Part shown: in pieces, positions 1 to 9,745 of the stretch
Numbering within the stretch: position 1 is the first letter of the stretch
How the letters are laid out: each line of letters begins with the position of its first letter
Source of the DNA: Dipteris shenzhenensis
Lineage: Eukaryota > Polypodiophyta > Polypodiopsida > Gleicheniales
NCBI GenBank assembly: GCA_047967505.1
Contig: CM106539.1
DNA length: 64,000 nucleotides
Reading direction: 5' to 3' (one strand)
The notes under the pieces: model-generated
What the model saw: the letters and a program-made list of their open reading frames with translations, nothing else
What the model was told of the DNA's origin: nothing
The model's database searches: none
Translations under genes and position numbers: made by a program

Positions 1-438
1 AGTCTGGTGCCTCATTTCGTTGCCAGAAACTTGTTTTAGAGTAGGAAAAAAAAAACAGTCCAGCGGCTGTTTTTTGACCTTTTGAGGTCCGATTTTGACG
101 TTTTTTGAAATTTTTAAGCTGCCCGCATACAAACAAACCTGTCCCGTACCATTTCAGGAGGGGAAAAAATATTTTGACTTTTTTGTCCGTACAGTTGTAC
201 GTATGCCCGTATGTCCGTACGGATCTGTTTGTACAATTGCACGATAGTGCTGGGAGTCCGTACGACTTGTCGGAAGGTGATTTCGAGTAGTTTTCGGTTG
301 TTTTTTGGCGTTTTTGCTCTCTTTTCAGCTCCAGCCTCTCCCGGGTGTGTTCCAGCAGCTCCAAGCGTCTCCATACTTCTCCAGGCTCTCCCCTACACAT
401 GTATTGGAGAAGATGGATGCCAGGGGGGATTTGAATGC
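1..438. other. unassigned sequence upstream of the copia relic
   Basis: No gene is seen here. The stretch has T- and A-runs and several copies of a GTCCGTAC-like word, including the palindrome TCCGTACGGA at 214-223. A copia 5' LTR and gag would be expected upstream of the protease, but nothing here matches the LTR at 3711-4048. The 5' part of the element is therefore missing or lies outside the window. Confidence 0.5.
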
Positions 439-441
439 TGA

Positions 442-1074
442 AAACAATCAAGGGATGCTTCCCTCGTTGCAAGTGATACATGGTATATCGACAGTGGTGC
501 TACTAAGCACATGATTCCTCGCCAGGAGTGGCTTGAGAGCATCACACCTGTTCATGGCAGACATGTTACGTGTGCCAATGATGCTTCTCAAGACATCATC
601 AGAGTTGGGCACATTCCCATTCAGCTTGATAATGGGAAAGTTAAGTATATCCGAGATGTTTGGTATGTTCTAGATTCGAGGCAAAATCTGATTTCAGTTT
701 CAAACATTACCCATGATCAACATATGTTGGTCAAATTTCAGGATAACCAATGCAGGATCAAGGATCCAAAGAAAGGGTATGGTATAGTAGCAGGCACATA
801 TGACAGACGCTTATATAAGCTTGATGCTCAGCCTTATGATAAGAAGGTATTGGCTGTAGCAAACACTTCCCAGGCTCATTTATGGCATGCCAGGTTTGGA
901 CATGTCCATCACAGCGCATTGTCCTACTTGTACAACAATAATATGACTCAGGGAATGCCAAAACTGCAGCAACCAGCAAATGAAGTGTGTGAGGGGTGTG
1001 CACTTGGCAAATTCCATCGCTTGCCATTCAATAAACAAGGCAAGAATTGGGTCAAGGCAACCAGAGTGTTGCAG
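442..1074 (+). pseudogene. copia protease and GAG-pre-integrase domains
   Basis: The frame opens after a TGA at 439-441. It carries the aspartic protease core WYIDSGATKHM at 481-513, with the catalytic D in DSG. The GAG-pre-integrase zinc-binding region follows at about 880-1030: the motif LWHARFGH, then CEGCALGK, giving the HHCC pattern of copia integrase N-termini. The protease cuts the polyprotein and the zinc domain belongs to integrase. The frame is lost between about 1030 and 1070, just before the integrase core. The identification rests on motif order and is secure; the start of the original polyprotein is not present. Confidence 0.88.
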
Positions 1075-1859
1075 ATAGTTGTGGCCCCATGACTATTCCC
1101 ACGCATAGAGGAGCAATGTACTTTGTGACCTTTATAGATGACTTCTCCAGGTTCACATGGCTTTTTCTCATGAAGGAAAAATCTGAGATGTTCTATTGGT
1201 TTCAGGAGTTCAAAGCTATGGCTGAGAACCAAACCAATTCTAGAATTGGAACACTCAACTCAGATAGAGGGGGAGAGTATATGTCACATGAATTCCAGGG
1301 ATTTTTGAAGCAGCATGGGATTAAACATCACTTAGCATGCCCTTACACACCACAGCATAATCCACTCTCTGAGAGGAAGAATCGTACTCTCATGGAGATG
1401 ACTAGATGCATGCTGAAATTCAAGAGAGTCTCAAAGGCTTTTTGAGGAGAAGCAGTTGTGACAGCCACTTACATTCAGAACAGATGCCCTACCAAAGCTT
1501 TGGTTAATGTGATTCCATTTGAGGCTTTGTATGGCTTTAAGCCAAAGGTTAGTCATTTCAGAGTTTTTGGCTCAGTGGCATATGGTTTGGTTCCAGATGC
1601 ACATTGGACAAAGCTTGATGACAAGAGTGTCAAATGCATTTTCGTGGGGTATAGCACCGAAAGCAGGGGATTTAGGCTTTATAATCCCGCTACCAAGAAG
1701 GTAATAATCAGCAGAGATGTTCTCTTTGCTGAGAATGAGTGCATGCAGCCCGCTAGTGCAAATTTGCCACCATACGATGACACTCCTTTGGACATATCCA
1801 GTTTGAGGATGATGAGATGGAGTCTCTTGATGCTTCCCCTTCTACTTCTCATAGTTTAG
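1047..1859 (+). pseudogene. copia integrase core (rve), with a premature TGA
   Basis: This is the DD35E integrase core that joins the element cDNA to host DNA. All three acidic residues are visible: D in ADSCGP (GAT at 1074-1076), D in NSDRGGEY, and E in LSERKN, with 35 residues between the last two. A TGA at about 1443-1445 interrupts the frame where related proteins usually have Trp (SKAF then stop). The same frame then resumes with AVVTATYIQNRCP. The conserved GYSTESRGFRLYNP block follows. The frame finally ends within a 26-bp duplication. It has one stop plus frameshifts at each end, so no functional product is expected. Confidence 0.88.
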
Positions 1860-1894
1860 ATGGCTTGCTACTTCTCATAGTTTAGATGGCTTGC
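1843..1894 (+). repeat. 26-bp tandem duplication inside copia pol
   Basis: A 26-bp unit beginning TACTTCTCATAG occurs at 1843-1868 and again at 1869-1894 with no difference seen. Twenty-six is not a multiple of three, so the duplication shifts the frame. The integrase frame ends here and the next frame begins at 1891. Confidence 0.9.
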
Positions 1895-2159
1895 CACATG
1901 TTGAGGATGGCTCTCCCTCAAATGTTTCAGATTTGCAGCCAAATATTGAGGATAGACAGCCTCATGTTTGGAAACATTATCAACGTCGTGAGGCCACTAA
2001 AGATGTTGATGCAGCCCCAAGTGGTACAGCAGAGAAATCTATTCCATGTTGGGCAAGGTTGACCATTCAAGATGCTAAGGATCAGCCTACTTTGGGGAAA
2101 ACCAGGGCCAGCACTCAGAAAAATCAGAAAAATGCCAATTTGCTTAGATGACCTCAATG

Positions 2160-2990
2160 ATGGAAGCTGAAAATGAGCCTTAGAGCTTCAAGGATGCTCA
2201 GCATAATCCGGCATGGCAGAAAGCTATGGAAGCTGAGATTAAATCCATTGAGAAGAATGCCACATGGGACTTGGTTGATGCGCCCATTGGGAAAAATGTG
2301 GTTGGCACGAAATGGATTTATAAGGTGAAATACCATTCAGATGGCACAGTTGAGAAATACAAAGCCTGTTTGGTTGCCAAGGGGTATGTACAAGAGGAGG
2401 GGATAGATTATGAGGACACTTTTGCTCTAGTGGCCAAGACGACCACCATTCGTTCTGTCATATCTCTTGCTGCATTTTATGGTTGGTCAGTGTACCAGAT
2501 GGATGTCAAGACCGCTTTCCTCAATGGAGATCTTAAAGAGGAGGTCTATGTACATCAGCCCCAAGGTATTGAGGTGAAGGGACAAGAGCACAAGGTATGC
2601 AAGCTCATGAAGGCTCTATATGGGCTGAAGCAAGCACCTCGTGAGTGGTATCAGAAGATACATCATCACAAGGCTTCGTAAACACTCATACAGAGCCAAA
2701 TCTGTATGTTCTGCAGCAAAAATTGGAATTGGTCATGTTGGTACTATATGTGGATGACATCATACTCACTGGCAGTGATTTGCAGCAAATTATAGCAGTG
2801 CAGTCCGCTTTATGTCACAACTTTGACATGACAGATTGGGGCCTATTGCATTATTGTCTTGGCATTGAGTTTTGGCAGACCCATGATGGGATTTCTATGT
2901 CACAGACAAGTATTCGAAGGGGTTGTTGCAGAAATTTAAGATGGAGAACTGTAAGCCTGTGGCTACTCCATTGGAAAAGGGACTCAAGCT
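2160..2990 (+). pseudogene. copia reverse transcriptase (RVT_2)
   Basis: The RT copies element RNA into DNA. Visible blocks are [35 protein letters not shown] (first catalytic Asp), [15 protein letters not shown] and, in the next frame, LYVDDIILTGSD. The catalytic YVDD lies at 2747-2758. An in-frame TAG lies at about 2181. The frame shifts near 2670 and again near 2930. Apart from these breaks the length and block order match a normal copia RT. Confidence 0.9.
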
Positions 2991-3720
2991 GAGTAAGCAT
3001 GATGCTGCTGAAAAGTTTGATGGCACTTTGTACAGGCAGTTGGTTGGTAGTTTGATATATCTATGCTCCACACGGCCTGATATTGCCTATGCCACAGGGC
3101 TTTTGAGCCAGTTCATGCATTGTCCCACGATCACACATTGGAATGCAGTAAAGAGGGTTCTCAGATATGTCCATGGCACTCTCTCTCTTGGCTTGCATTA
3201 TGCTTTAGATTGTGATCTAGAGCTAAGTGGTTTCACCGACTCAGATTGGTCAGGGGACATTGACGACAGATGGTCCACCACTGGCTATTGCTTCTCATTG
3301 GGTTCAGCCTGTATCTCATGGCTCAGTAAGAAGCAAGAGCGAGCCTCTCTTTCCTCCAGTGAAGCAGAGTACAAAGCTGCAAATTCAGCCACTACGAAGT
3401 TAATGTGGTTAAGGAAGATTTTGCACGACGTGCATCATGCATAGGATGGCGAAGCAAACTCTATCTTCTATGATAGCCAGAGTTGCATTGCCATAGCCAA
3501 CAATCCTGTCTTTCATGCTCGCATGAAACACATTGAAAATCATTATCATTATGTATGGGATTGTATTTCTGATGGCTTCAGTGATATCATCTATTGTCCA
3601 TCTGAGGACAATGTGGCGGATATCTTTACCAAAGCCCTGTCAGCAGATCTTTTCTTACGACATCGACGTGGCTTGGGGATCAGAGAAATTCTCATAATGT
3701 CAAGGGGGGTTGTGAAGTGA
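2923..3720 (+). pseudogene. copia RNase H and C-terminus, with an internal TAG
   Basis: RNase H removes the RNA strand during cDNA synthesis. The sequence shows the linker GSLIYLCSTRPDIAYA and then RNase H with FTDSDWSGD, SLSSSEAEY and DSQSCIAIANN, followed by the HIENHYHYV and DIFTKAL blocks that close copia polyproteins. A TAG at about 3442-3444 interrupts the frame after LHDVHHA; the same frame resumes immediately. The true stop is the TGA at 3718-3720, which overlaps the start of the presumed LTR. Confidence 0.88.
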
Positions 3721-4048
3721 TTCACAATGACATTGTTTTCATGTACTCCCATAGGTTCGTATCCATCCGGATAAATTTGTGCAACCATGGTACTTTAGGT
3801 ACTGCAGGGTACACCTGAGACGTTTCCAGGGTACTTTCAGCCATATCTTTGAGGGGGGATTTGTAAGACATTACAAAGATATGGTGTTGTAGGCATAAAG
3901 TCAACCCTATGGTTGACCAGTAGTACTTGGGTACTATATATACCAAGTACTTGTATTGTTTCATTTGAAAATTTCTATTGGAGCTTTCTTGTGTGTGCAC
4001 TCTTGCTCACTTGTGTTCACAACCTGTCTCCACTTTGTTCCTACAACA
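3711..4048 (+). repeat. 3' LTR of the copia relic, preceded by a polypurine tract
   Basis: A polypurine tract (CAAGGGGGG, about 3701-3709) sits where copia 3' LTRs normally begin. The sequence starting TGTGAAG at 3711 runs to CTACAACA at 4041-4048, a typical TG...CA end. A TATA box (CTATATATA, 3934-3942) lies in the middle. A second G-run at 3851-3858 and an inverted tip pair TGTTGTAG (3885-3892) with CTACAACA allow a shorter LTR of 164 bp. No second copy exists in the window to decide between them. Confidence 0.6.
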
Positions 4049-4089
4049 ATCCACTGCGAGCATTTCAAGTAAATTCCACACCTCCTTGT

Positions 4090-4960
4090 GAGCTGCGAGC
4101 TGTTGCTGCTCCCCGCCTTCCCTACTGCTGCTCTACCTCCCTTTCCCGCCCCTCTCTCCTCCCTCCCCTCAGCCCCCTCCCTACCCTCTCTTCCCCGCTC
4201 CCTTTCCCCGCCTCCTCCCCCGCCTTTCCCCGCCCCTATCCCCGCCCTTTCTTCCGCCCCCCCCCCCCCCCGCCCCTTCCTCCGCCCCTACCCCCGCCTC
4301 TGCTCCGCCCTCCCATCCCCCCCCTCTCTCAGCCCCTACCCCTGCCCCTTCCCCGTCCCTACCCCTGCCTCTACTCTCAGCCCCTACCCCCACCCCTACC
4401 CTACCCCTACTCTGCCCTCTACAGCCCCCTCACCCTGCCTCTACTCCGCCCTCTACAGCCCCCTCTCTCAGCCCCTACCCCCTCTCTCCTCCCTCCCCTT
4501 AGCTCCCTCCCTACCCTCTCTTCCCTGCTCCCTTTCCCCGCCTCCTCCCCCGCCCTTTCTTCCACCCCCCACGCCCCTTCCTCCGCCCCTATCCCCGCCT
4601 CTGCTCCGCCCTCCCAGCCCCTCCTCTCTCAGCCCCTACCCCCGCCCCTACCCCCGCCTCTACTCTCAGCCCCTAACCCCGCCCCTACTCCGCCCTCTAC
4701 AGCCCCCTCACCCCGCCTCTACTCCGCCCTCTACAGCCCCCTCTCTCAGCCCCTACCCCCTCCTACCCTCTCCTCTACTCTCAGCCCCTTCTCCTCTCCT
4801 CTACCCCCGCCCCCTTCAGCCCCTCTTCCACCTCCTTTCCCCTGCCACTATCCTCCTCCCTCTTTCAGCCCTTCTCCTCCCCTCAGCTTCTCCTTGCCTA
4901 CCTCAGCTCTCTCCCCTTCCTGTCTCCTCCCTTTAGCCTCTTCCTTCTCCTTCCTTGCAG
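4090..4960 (+). repeat. C/T-rich low-complexity tract with internal duplication
   Basis: About 870 bp are almost pure pyrimidine on the + strand, built from variants of CCCCTACCCCCGCCTCTAC. A segment at about 4155-4440 recurs at about 4484-4760, about 310-330 bp apart. The tract runs directly into the L1 ORF1 start region at 4964. It may be the 5' untranslated region of that LINE family, because a shorter version precedes the second copy at 5820-5930. The proline-rich frames across it are composition effects. Confidence 0.8.
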
Positions 4961-4963
4961 AAT

Positions 4964-5848
4964 TTTAGTCGGACGGAGTTCAATTGTGTTCGCGTTGGCC
5001 TTTCCACCCCAATCGATGATGGCTCAGCCTTCAACCAATCCTCGCCCGCTTCCACTGGCCGAACCATCATTTTCTCAAAAGACGAGTTGTAGCAACTCAA
5101 AAAAGATACAGAGCAGGAGAGCTCGACTTCGCTCTTTGCTCGCATCCATGGGTCCCATCCCTCCAGGTTACAGGCCAGGGACTGGATGCTCGCCGCTCTA
5201 CCTGGAGACCTCGTAGGGCACTTCTCAAATGTTCATCTGCTTGGGCGAGGTTGCTTCCAGATTACTTTTGACTCCTCGGAAGTAGCACGTACAGTGCTTT
5301 AGGATAGTCCGTTAGCACTGGGCTCCAGGAGGTTTTTTTTTACCCCTTTTTCATATCCTGTCGAGAAAGACAGCTGGACGATGTCACTCTTCATCATATT
5401 TCAAGGCCTTCCTCAGGTGTACCATCGACTGCTACATTCCATTGGAACCGCCTTTGGAGTGGTTACTGAGATCCCCCCTCTCCCTGAGATGCCTACTTCA
5501 GGAGTAGAGGCAGTCAGGTCCGATGGGGTACCGCGTGTTAGGGTCATTGTCTTTGACCCTAACATCTCGGATAACCACATTATGCTTCAGCGCCCAGATG
5601 GCTCCTTCTTCAGACAAAAAGTCGAGATTGTAGGGAGACAGGATCAGTGTAGGATTTGCAGGACCCTTGGGCACTTTGCCAGAGATGGCCCAAGGAAAAA
5701 GAAAAGACCTAAAAGATCCACGGGTGTGCCTCATAGCTTCACCCGACGTGGACCTTCCTCACGACCAGTTTCTACTACTTCACGTGTTGCTGGAGCGGCT
5801 TCACATCCAGGATCATCACCCTCTCTAGCCTCTATCCTCCTCTCTTAG
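4964..5848 (+). pseudogene. L1-type LINE ORF1, first copy (truncated)
   Basis: This is a plant L1 ORF1, an RNA-binding protein that packages LINE RNA. The likely start is ATG at 5019 (MAQPSTNPRPLP). The parts resemble the DUF4283-type domain (blocks RDWMLAALPGDL, LGRGCFQITFDSS, GLPQVYHRLL), followed by a zinc knuckle C-R-I-C-R-T-L-G-H ending in G where the fourth Cys should be. The second copy at 8866-8920 keeps that Cys. Frameshifts occur near 5100 and 5290, and a stop near 5300. After SHPGSS at about 5815 the sequence leaves ORF1 and enters the pyrimidine leader of the second copy, so this copy lacks all of ORF2. Confidence 0.75.
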
Positions 5849-5937
5849 CCTCTCTCCCCCTCTTTCTCTCTTTCTCCTTCCTATCTCCTCCCTTCAGCCT
5901 TCTCCTTCTCCTTCCTTGTAGCATTTTAGTCGGACAG

Positions 5938-5942
5938 ATTTC
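5938..5942 (+). repeat. 5' target-site duplication of element B (ATTTC)
   Basis: ATTTC directly precedes the LTR tip TGAAGG. AGTTC follows the other LTR at 8195-8199. The unbroken first LINE copy reads AGTTC at this place, so the two are one-mismatch copies of a 5-bp duplication. Confidence 0.75.
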
Positions 5943-6237
5943 TGAAGGAAAAATTGATGTAATGGGATCGAGAGTCCTAAGGTCTAAGGTTGTGAGTGTG
6001 TGAACACATGGTGTGCCTGGATAGGTGCCAGTATGTCTAATTGAGTGAATCTAGGTGTGTGGTGTGTGATTGAGAAAATCATGGAACTGATTGAGAGATT
6101 TGTGGATCTAGATGCTCTACTGAGCTCACATGTGATGTCACTACTGGATGTAACTTGAGCCTATATATTGGGCCTGTCTCTCTTGAATAAACTCTCTCTT
6201 TTGCTTCACTTGCTGAATCCTTTTTGCAACTCCAACA
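5943..6237 (+). repeat. element B 5' LTR
   Basis: Starts TGAAGG and ends CTCCAACA. It contains a TATA box (TATATAT, 6162-6168) and an AATAAA signal (6186-6191). It is closely similar to 7900-8194 with scattered substitutions. Confidence 0.9.
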
Positions 6238-6239
6238 TG

Positions 6240-6256
6240 TGGTATTAGAGCCTTGG
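6240..6256 (+). other. element B primer binding site (tRNA-iMet)
   Basis: TGGTATTAGAGCCTTGG differs by one base (ATT for ATC) from the common plant initiator-Met primer site TGGTATCAGAGC. It lies 2 bp after the LTR end, the normal position. Confidence 0.85.
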
Positions 6257-7078
6257 TTCACTCTCCTTAAGACCTCCTTGAGTGCCATGTCATCATCTTC
6301 TTCACCATGAAGTTTTTGAAGCTTTTCTTCCTCGTCTTCCTACGAAATTTCCAAGTGCTTGTTCTCTTTCATCTATAAACCATTGCTCCAGCCCTTTCAG
6401 GTGTAGATTCCCCTAGTTAAGGCGCACTTCCACTTGAGAGGAATTGAAGGATTATGGCCTCTACAGCCCGTGCTTACACTCTCCCTATCCCGTGCCATTT
6501 CTGATGATACAGCTTGCTGGAGCCACAATTTCAAAAACGGTCTGTGAGGTGCACTTAGGCGACCCTATGGGCTACCTGCTGGTGAATTTTGAGGGAAAAT
6601 GGTCAAGGGAATGAGGAGAAACTAAGGAAAAACCAGTCGGGTTTTGAAGAAGACATGTTTTTGGAGGTGGAGAAGATGTTGCTGCCCCTAGAGGTGTGAA
6701 GCTACATTTGGTCTGAGACTTGCACTAAGTCTTCTACTTCCAAATACCTTTGATTGCGCAGCAAATGCCCTCTACTTGATCCTTTGTGGAGTAAGGTAGA
6801 AACCCTCCAAGGTTCCTCTGTTTTCTGCAAGCATTTCTAGACTATTTTTGAAGGTTGATGCTACACTAAATGCTAAGGTGATACTTGAGGAGTTAAAGTA
6901 CAGATCAGAGATTCAGAGATTGCTTTTTCAGTTGTGAGAATGCTCTTTGAAGTTTAGTTGAATGCATTTTTCATCTTTTATATTGAGGTTATGATACTTT
7001 GAAGTGGATTTCAAGTTATACTATCTTTTTGACTAGTTGACTAGTTGACTAGTGTGGGTTGACTATGACAGAGCTTTC

Positions 7079-7576
7079 ATGAAGGAAGAATATATCATGA
7101 CTTGCATGATGATTTACAATGGATATGATTGGAACAAAGGTTTCAACTACAACCATTATGATTCTTATGTTAAAGATGCCTTAGTTATGGTCTCAATATC
7201 TTTCATGTATGAAATGTACTTGCATTTGGTTGACTATACCTTGCCATACAATCATGACCACCTCTTGTACAAGAGTAGACACTGCCCTTGCATGACAAGT
7301 GGTAAGACCCTCTTCAGTCCATATGATTCACAAAATGTTTTTAAGGCTTGGACACTCAAAGAAGGTGAAGGACTACAAGGATCTTGCATTGCAGAATATA
7401 GACAAGATACATTAAAGAGTGTAGAGAAGGACAAAGAGCAAAGGATTTACAAGATTGGCTACACCAAGAACCTCTCCAATGACAATGAACCTCACACTAT
7501 GGTAGCTTGGAAGAGAAGAAGGAAAAGAACAAGATATGCCATCAAAGGGGGGTATTTCCCCACATCTTCCACATAG
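7079..7576 (+). CDS. unrecognised ORF in the interior of element B
   Basis: The first in-frame ATG is at 7079. The 165-codon frame is open to a TAG and lies just upstream of the 3' LTR. It begins MKEEYIMTCMMIYNGYDW and ends in a basic tail (KRRRKRTRYAIKGGYFP). It is rich in Tyr and Met at the start and Lys/Arg at the end. I see no zinc knuckle, protease triad, RT or integrase signature, and I do not recognise the family. It could be a gag remnant, a captured sequence or a chance frame. A 174-codon open frame (from 7052) in AT-balanced DNA is longer than most of its surroundings. Confidence 0.35.
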   Translation: MKEEYIMTCMMIYNGYDWNKGFNYNHYDSYVKDALVMVSISFMYEMYLHLVDYTLPYNHDHLLYKSRHCPCMTSGKTLFSPYDSQNVFKAWTLKEGEGLQGSCIAEYRQDTLKSVEKDKEQRIYKIGYTKNLSNDNEPHTMVAWKRRRKRTRYAIKGGYFPTSST

Positions 7577-7885
7577 AATATTTTTGTGTGTGTGGTCAAT
7601 AAGGGTTCTTTGCCTTGGGACGTCCCCCTCAAATGATTGTTAGTCTTATGTGTTACCTTGTTGGATCTAAGGGTATTCCCATGCATAGTCATTGTCTATC
7701 TCCCAATTGTAAACCAACAAACCAAAGTCAGAGTGAGATCATGTTGGGATGAGGATGCCCAAATGAGTCTACTGCTGATGCAACTAGAGTGAGTACCAGG
7801 TTGTGGATCATGTGTGTTGCCACTAGAGGTGGGCAAGCCATGAAGTTTCCCATGGACTACTGCTAGGGTTGAGGTCATCAATTTG

Positions 7886-7899
7886 TGGGGGGGGGGGGA
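7886..7899 (+). other. element B polypurine tract
   Basis: A run of G ending GGGGA directly precedes the second LTR tip TGAAGG, the site where plus-strand synthesis is primed. Confidence 0.85.
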
Positions 7900-8194
7900 T
7901 GAAGGACAAATTGATGTAATGGGATCTAGAGTCCTAAGGTCTAAGGTTGTGAGTGTGTGAACACATGGTGTGCCTGGATAGGTGTTAGTAGGTGTGATTA
8001 AGTGAATCTAGGTGTGTGGTGTGTGATTGAGAGAATCATGGAACTGATTGAGAGATTTGTGGATCTAGATACTCTACTGAGCTCACATGTGATGTCACTA
8101 CTGGATGTAACTGGAGCCTATATATTAAGCATGTCTCTCTTGAATAAACTCTCTCTTTTGCTTCACTTGCTCAATCCTTCTTGCAACTCCAACA
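7900..8194 (+). repeat. element B 3' LTR
   Basis: Second copy of the 295-bp LTR, from TGAAGG to CTCCAACA, followed by AGTTC (target-site duplication, 8195-8199) and the resumed LINE A sequence. Confidence 0.9.
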
Positions 8195-8199
8195 AGTTC

Positions 8200-9686
8200 A
8201 ACTGTGTTCGTGTCGGCCTTTCCACTTTGATTGACGATGGCTTAGCCTTCAGCCAATCCTCGCCCACTTCCACCGGCCGCGAAAACCATCATTTTCTCAA
8301 AAGATGAGTTGCAGCAGCTCAAAAAAGATACTGAGCAGGAGAGCTCGACATTGCTCTTTGCTCGATCCATGGGTCCCACCCTTCCAAGTTACAGGCTAGG
8401 GACTGGATGCTCGCTACTCTACCTGAAGACCTCGCAAGGCACTTCATAGATGTTCAACTTCTTGGGTGAGGTTTCTTTCAGATTGTTTTTGACTCCTTGA
8501 GGGTAGCATGTACAGTGCTTCAGGCTAGCACATTAGCACTGGGCTCTAGGAGGATTTTTTTGACCCCTTTTTCTTTGGGGTTTGTGTGATCCTGTGGAGG
8601 AAGATAGCCGGACAACGTCACTCTTCATCAGATTCTAGGCCTTCCTCAGGTGTACCATCGACTGCTATATTTCATCGGAGCCGCCTTTGGAGTGGTTACT
8701 GAGATCCCCCTCTCCCTGAGATGCCTACTTCAGGAGTAGAGGCAGTCAGGTCCGATGGGGTACCGCGTGTTAGCGTCATTGTCTCTGACCCTAACATCTC
8801 GGATGACCACATGATGCTTCAACGTCCAGATGGCACCTTTAGACAAAGAGTCGAGATTGCAGGGAGATAGGATCAATGTAGGATTTGCAAGACCCTTGGG
8901 CACTTTGCCAGAGATTGCCCAAGAAAAAAGAAAAGACCTAAAAGATCCACAGGTGCACCTCATAGCTTCACCCGCCGATGTGGACCTTCCTCACGACCAA
9001 TTCCTACCGCTTCACGCGCTGCTAGACCGGCTTCACATCCAGGATCATCAGCCTCTCGTCTTGGTACTTCTACAACGCGGATAGGACAGTCAGCACGTCT
9101 TGCTTCGATCGTCCCCCGTTGGGTGCCTGTCAAAGTTGGCGAGCCAGTACCTCAGGCTACCATTGACAGGGCTTCTAACCCGTCTCTTCAGGCAGGAGAC
9201 ATCCATGTCTTGATTCCATGTGTAGATGAGACTGCTACTGCCCCTGTTCAGATACAGGAGCACTCACCTAGGGAGAACCTATCTGCAGAGACCCATGCTT
9301 TACTTGAAAACAATGCCAAAGTTGTGGCTGAGGTCATGCAGTTTCATGCCGAGATCATGCAACGGCACCCCCCTTCTTCTCTTGCACGTCTATCTAAACC
9401 TGACGGAGGTAAGGGGGTTATTGGTTCTACTCCTCCTTCCGCAGGGCTCCTTCGCACTCCTGCGCCAGAGGTACTTCGTAGGAATTCATTTTCAATTCTA
9501 GCAGACTTGGCTGGAGGAGGAGTGTGTACCCTCTACGCTCGGGAAGCACATCTTCCAAACATCCGTGGACAGAGTTTTCCCCTCAACAGAGGGGGTGTGC
9601 TTTCCCCAGTTGACTTTCCTCCTCTTGATAGGAAGGATTTTTTGCAGGAGAGGGCTTTCTCCGCTACCAGGAATTTTTCGTGGTAA
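8200..9686 (+). pseudogene. LINE A ORF1 (DUF4283-like plus CCHC)
   Basis: The second copy of the L1 ORF1 begins at ATG 8237, but the third codon is TAG where the first copy has CAG. The knuckle is complete here: C-R-I-C-K-T-L-G-H-F-A-R-D-C at about 8866-8920, a CX2CX4HX4C pattern, followed by a basic patch (PRKKKRPKR). The C-terminal part is open from 9123 to 9686 and covers a region lost in the first copy. Several frameshifts separate these parts (near 8300, 8470 and 8880-9100). The product would bind LINE RNA in the cytoplasm. This copy is broken. Confidence 0.75.
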
Positions 9687-9745
9687 AGGGCTTTCTCCGC
9701 TACTAGGTTGAATAGGATCTTCCATTCGGCTTTCTCGTCTCACAG

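Larger units (their letters stand above)
439..4048 (+). mobile_element. decayed Ty1/copia retrotransposon (pol plus 3' LTR)
   Basis: Protease, GAG-pre-integrase, integrase, reverse transcriptase and RNase H follow one another in the copia order (integrase before RT). A G-rich polypurine tract and an LTR-like 3' end come next. The 5' LTR and gag are absent. The frame is broken by at least four frameshifts and three internal stops, so the copy is inactive. No target-site duplication can be defined because the left end is missing. Confidence 0.9.
5943..8194 (+). mobile_element. element B: non-autonomous LTR retrotransposon (2.25 kb)
   Basis: Two 295-bp LTRs flank a 1.66-kb interior. A PBS complementary to initiator tRNA-Met follows the first LTR, and a G-run polypurine tract precedes the second. 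No gag, protease, integrase or RT motif is seen in the interior, so mobility would need proteins from another element. A single unrecognised ORF occupies 7079-7576. The element sits inside LINE A and is bordered by a 5-bp target-site duplication, so it is younger than LINE A. Confidence 0.88.

Noticed and set aside
1-438. Copia 5' LTR or gag
   Set aside because: No match with the sequence at 3711-4048 and no primer-site motif was found.
3913-4968. Long proline/serine-rich frames across the C/T tract
   Set aside because: Pyrimidine-only DNA lacks stop codons in several frames, so long Pro/Ser/Leu frames appear by composition. Both overlapping frames are equally long and neither has a motif.
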